A stretch of 64,000 nt of DNA, from assembly GCF_000472705.1 (NCBI RefSeq), contig NZ_AXAE01000019.1, positions 62,001 to 126,000 on the forward strand, given 5' to 3'. This DNA comes from Mesorhizobium erdmanii USDA 3471 (GTDB taxonomy: Bacteria; Pseudomonadota; Alphaproteobacteria; Rhizobiales; Rhizobiaceae). Of the stretch, positions 63,512 to 64,000 are shown in pieces (within the stretch, counting starts at the first letter, position 1; each line of letters begins with the position of its first letter). A program made the translations under genes and the position numbers. The notes beneath the pieces were generated by a model that saw nothing but the letters and a program-made list of their open reading frames with translations, was not told where the DNA came from and did not search any database.

Positions 63512-64000
63512 ATGACAACGCTCGCCGCCGACCGCGAAATCGAAGCCCTGATGGCGCTTCATCCGAAAGGCTTCGACCTTTCGCTCGACCGCATCACGCG
63601 GCTCCTGGAGCGGCTGGGCAACCCGCAGGAACTGCTACCGCCGGTCATCCATATCGCAGGCACCAACGGCAAGGGCTCCTGCGCGGCCTTTTCGCGCGCG
63701 CTGCTCGAAGCCGCCGGGCATCTTGTCCATGTCCACACTTCGCCGCATCTGGTCAACTGGGCCGAGCGCTACCGGCTCGCCGCCGAAGGTGGCGGCAAAC
63801 TCGTCGACGATGAGACCTTCGCCGAGGCCATTGCCCGCGTCGCCAAGGCCAATGGCGGCCAGAAGATCACCGTCTTCGAGATCCTCACCGCCGTTACTTT
63901 CATCTTGTTTTCCGAGCATCCGGCCGAAGCCGCCATCATCGAGGTCGGCCTCGGCGGTCGCTTCGACGCCACCAATGTCGTCGCCAGGCCCGCCGTGTCG
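63512..64000 (+). CDS. folC: folylpolyglutamate synthase/dihydrofolate synthase (partial)
   Basis: The first 163 codons of FolC are present; the rest lies past the window end. The ATP loop GTNGKGS is at 50-56, HTSPHLVNWAERYR carries the next conserved motif and EVGLGGRFDATN the folate/metal region. FolC adds glutamate to folates and completes dihydrofolate synthesis. ATG 63512 opens MTTLAADREIEALM; 120 bp of gap separate it from accD. Confidence 0.94.
   Translation, partial: MTTLAADREIEALMALHPKGFDLSLDRITRLLERLGNPQELLPPVIHIAGTNGKGSCAAFSRALLEAAGHLVHVHTSPHLVNWAERYRLAAEGGGKLVDDETFAEAIARVAKANGGQKITVFEILTAVTFILFSEHPAEAAIIEVGLGGRFDATNVVARPAVS

Noticed and set aside
61631..63562. 643-residue minus-strand frame
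   Set aside because: It is antisense to trpA and accD and has no recognisable domain.

Overview
The window looks like a chromosomal segment of a rhizobial alphaproteobacterium, most likely Mesorhizobium or a close Phyllobacteriaceae relative. The reasons are high GC, the block trpF-trpB-trpA-accD-folC, hslV/hslU next to a his operon, infC read from an ATT codon, inositol and rhizopine (moc-type) genes, and many short extragenic palindromes of the kind scattered through these genomes. This identification is inference from gene content; no database was searched. About 67 protein genes are supported. I found no tRNA, rRNA, CRISPR array, intact insertion sequence or prophage.

Layout. 1-3.3 kb (minus): inositol dehydrogenase (cut by the edge) and an ABC importer of the inositol/rhizopine type, with a well-formed promoter. 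3.7-8.2 kb (minus): a glycosyltransferase-like gene, a 132-bp relic of a LacI-type regulator, a YgjP-type metallopeptidase, DUF2852, a BenE-type carrier and an alpha/beta hydrolase. 8.4-14.7 kb (plus): infC, a membrane methyltransferase, rpmI, rplT, pheS, a GFA-family gene wedged between pheS and pheT, then pheT. 14.7-21.7 kb: mixed single genes (nucleotidyltransferase, aldo/keto reductase with LysR, cytochrome b561, YceI, Gfo/Idh oxidoreductase, FAD dehydrogenase).

21.7-30.5 kb: a seven-gene minus-strand cluster with a divergent GlxA/CdhR-like AraC regulator. It encodes CoA ligase, acyl-CoA dehydrogenase, enoyl-CoA hydratase, L-carnitine dehydrogenase, a BKACE enzyme, an alpha/beta hydrolase and an HD-domain protein. 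Together these could take gamma-butyrobetaine through carnitine to glycine betaine. The HD protein shows the full residue pattern of PhnZ/TmpB-type mixed-valence diiron oxygenases and is the most interesting single gene here.

30.5-36.3 kb: a small protein, a GNAT enzyme, xylA and xylB split by an NTF2-like gene and a MITE-like inverted-repeat element, and a TTC38-like protein. 36.5-39.3 kb: an autotransporter broken by one in-frame amber codon. 39.4-45.0 kb: LysE exporter, L,D-transpeptidase, PPi-type phosphofructokinase plus MBL hydrolase, DegP. 45.1-50.7 kb (minus): hisB-DUF2628-hisH-hisA-arginase-like-hisF-hisE-coaA. 50.9-53.9 kb (plus): hslV-GNAT-UPF0314-hslU. 54.2-59.4 kb: DUF1402, then mocF-mocE-mocD-like genes divergent from a LacI regulator. 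59.6 kb to the end (plus): trpF, trpB, trpA, accD and the start of folC.

The LacI relic at 4.5 kb is nearly identical to part of the LacI gene beside moc at 58 kb. It ties the inositol/ABC locus at one end of the window to the rhizopine locus at the other.
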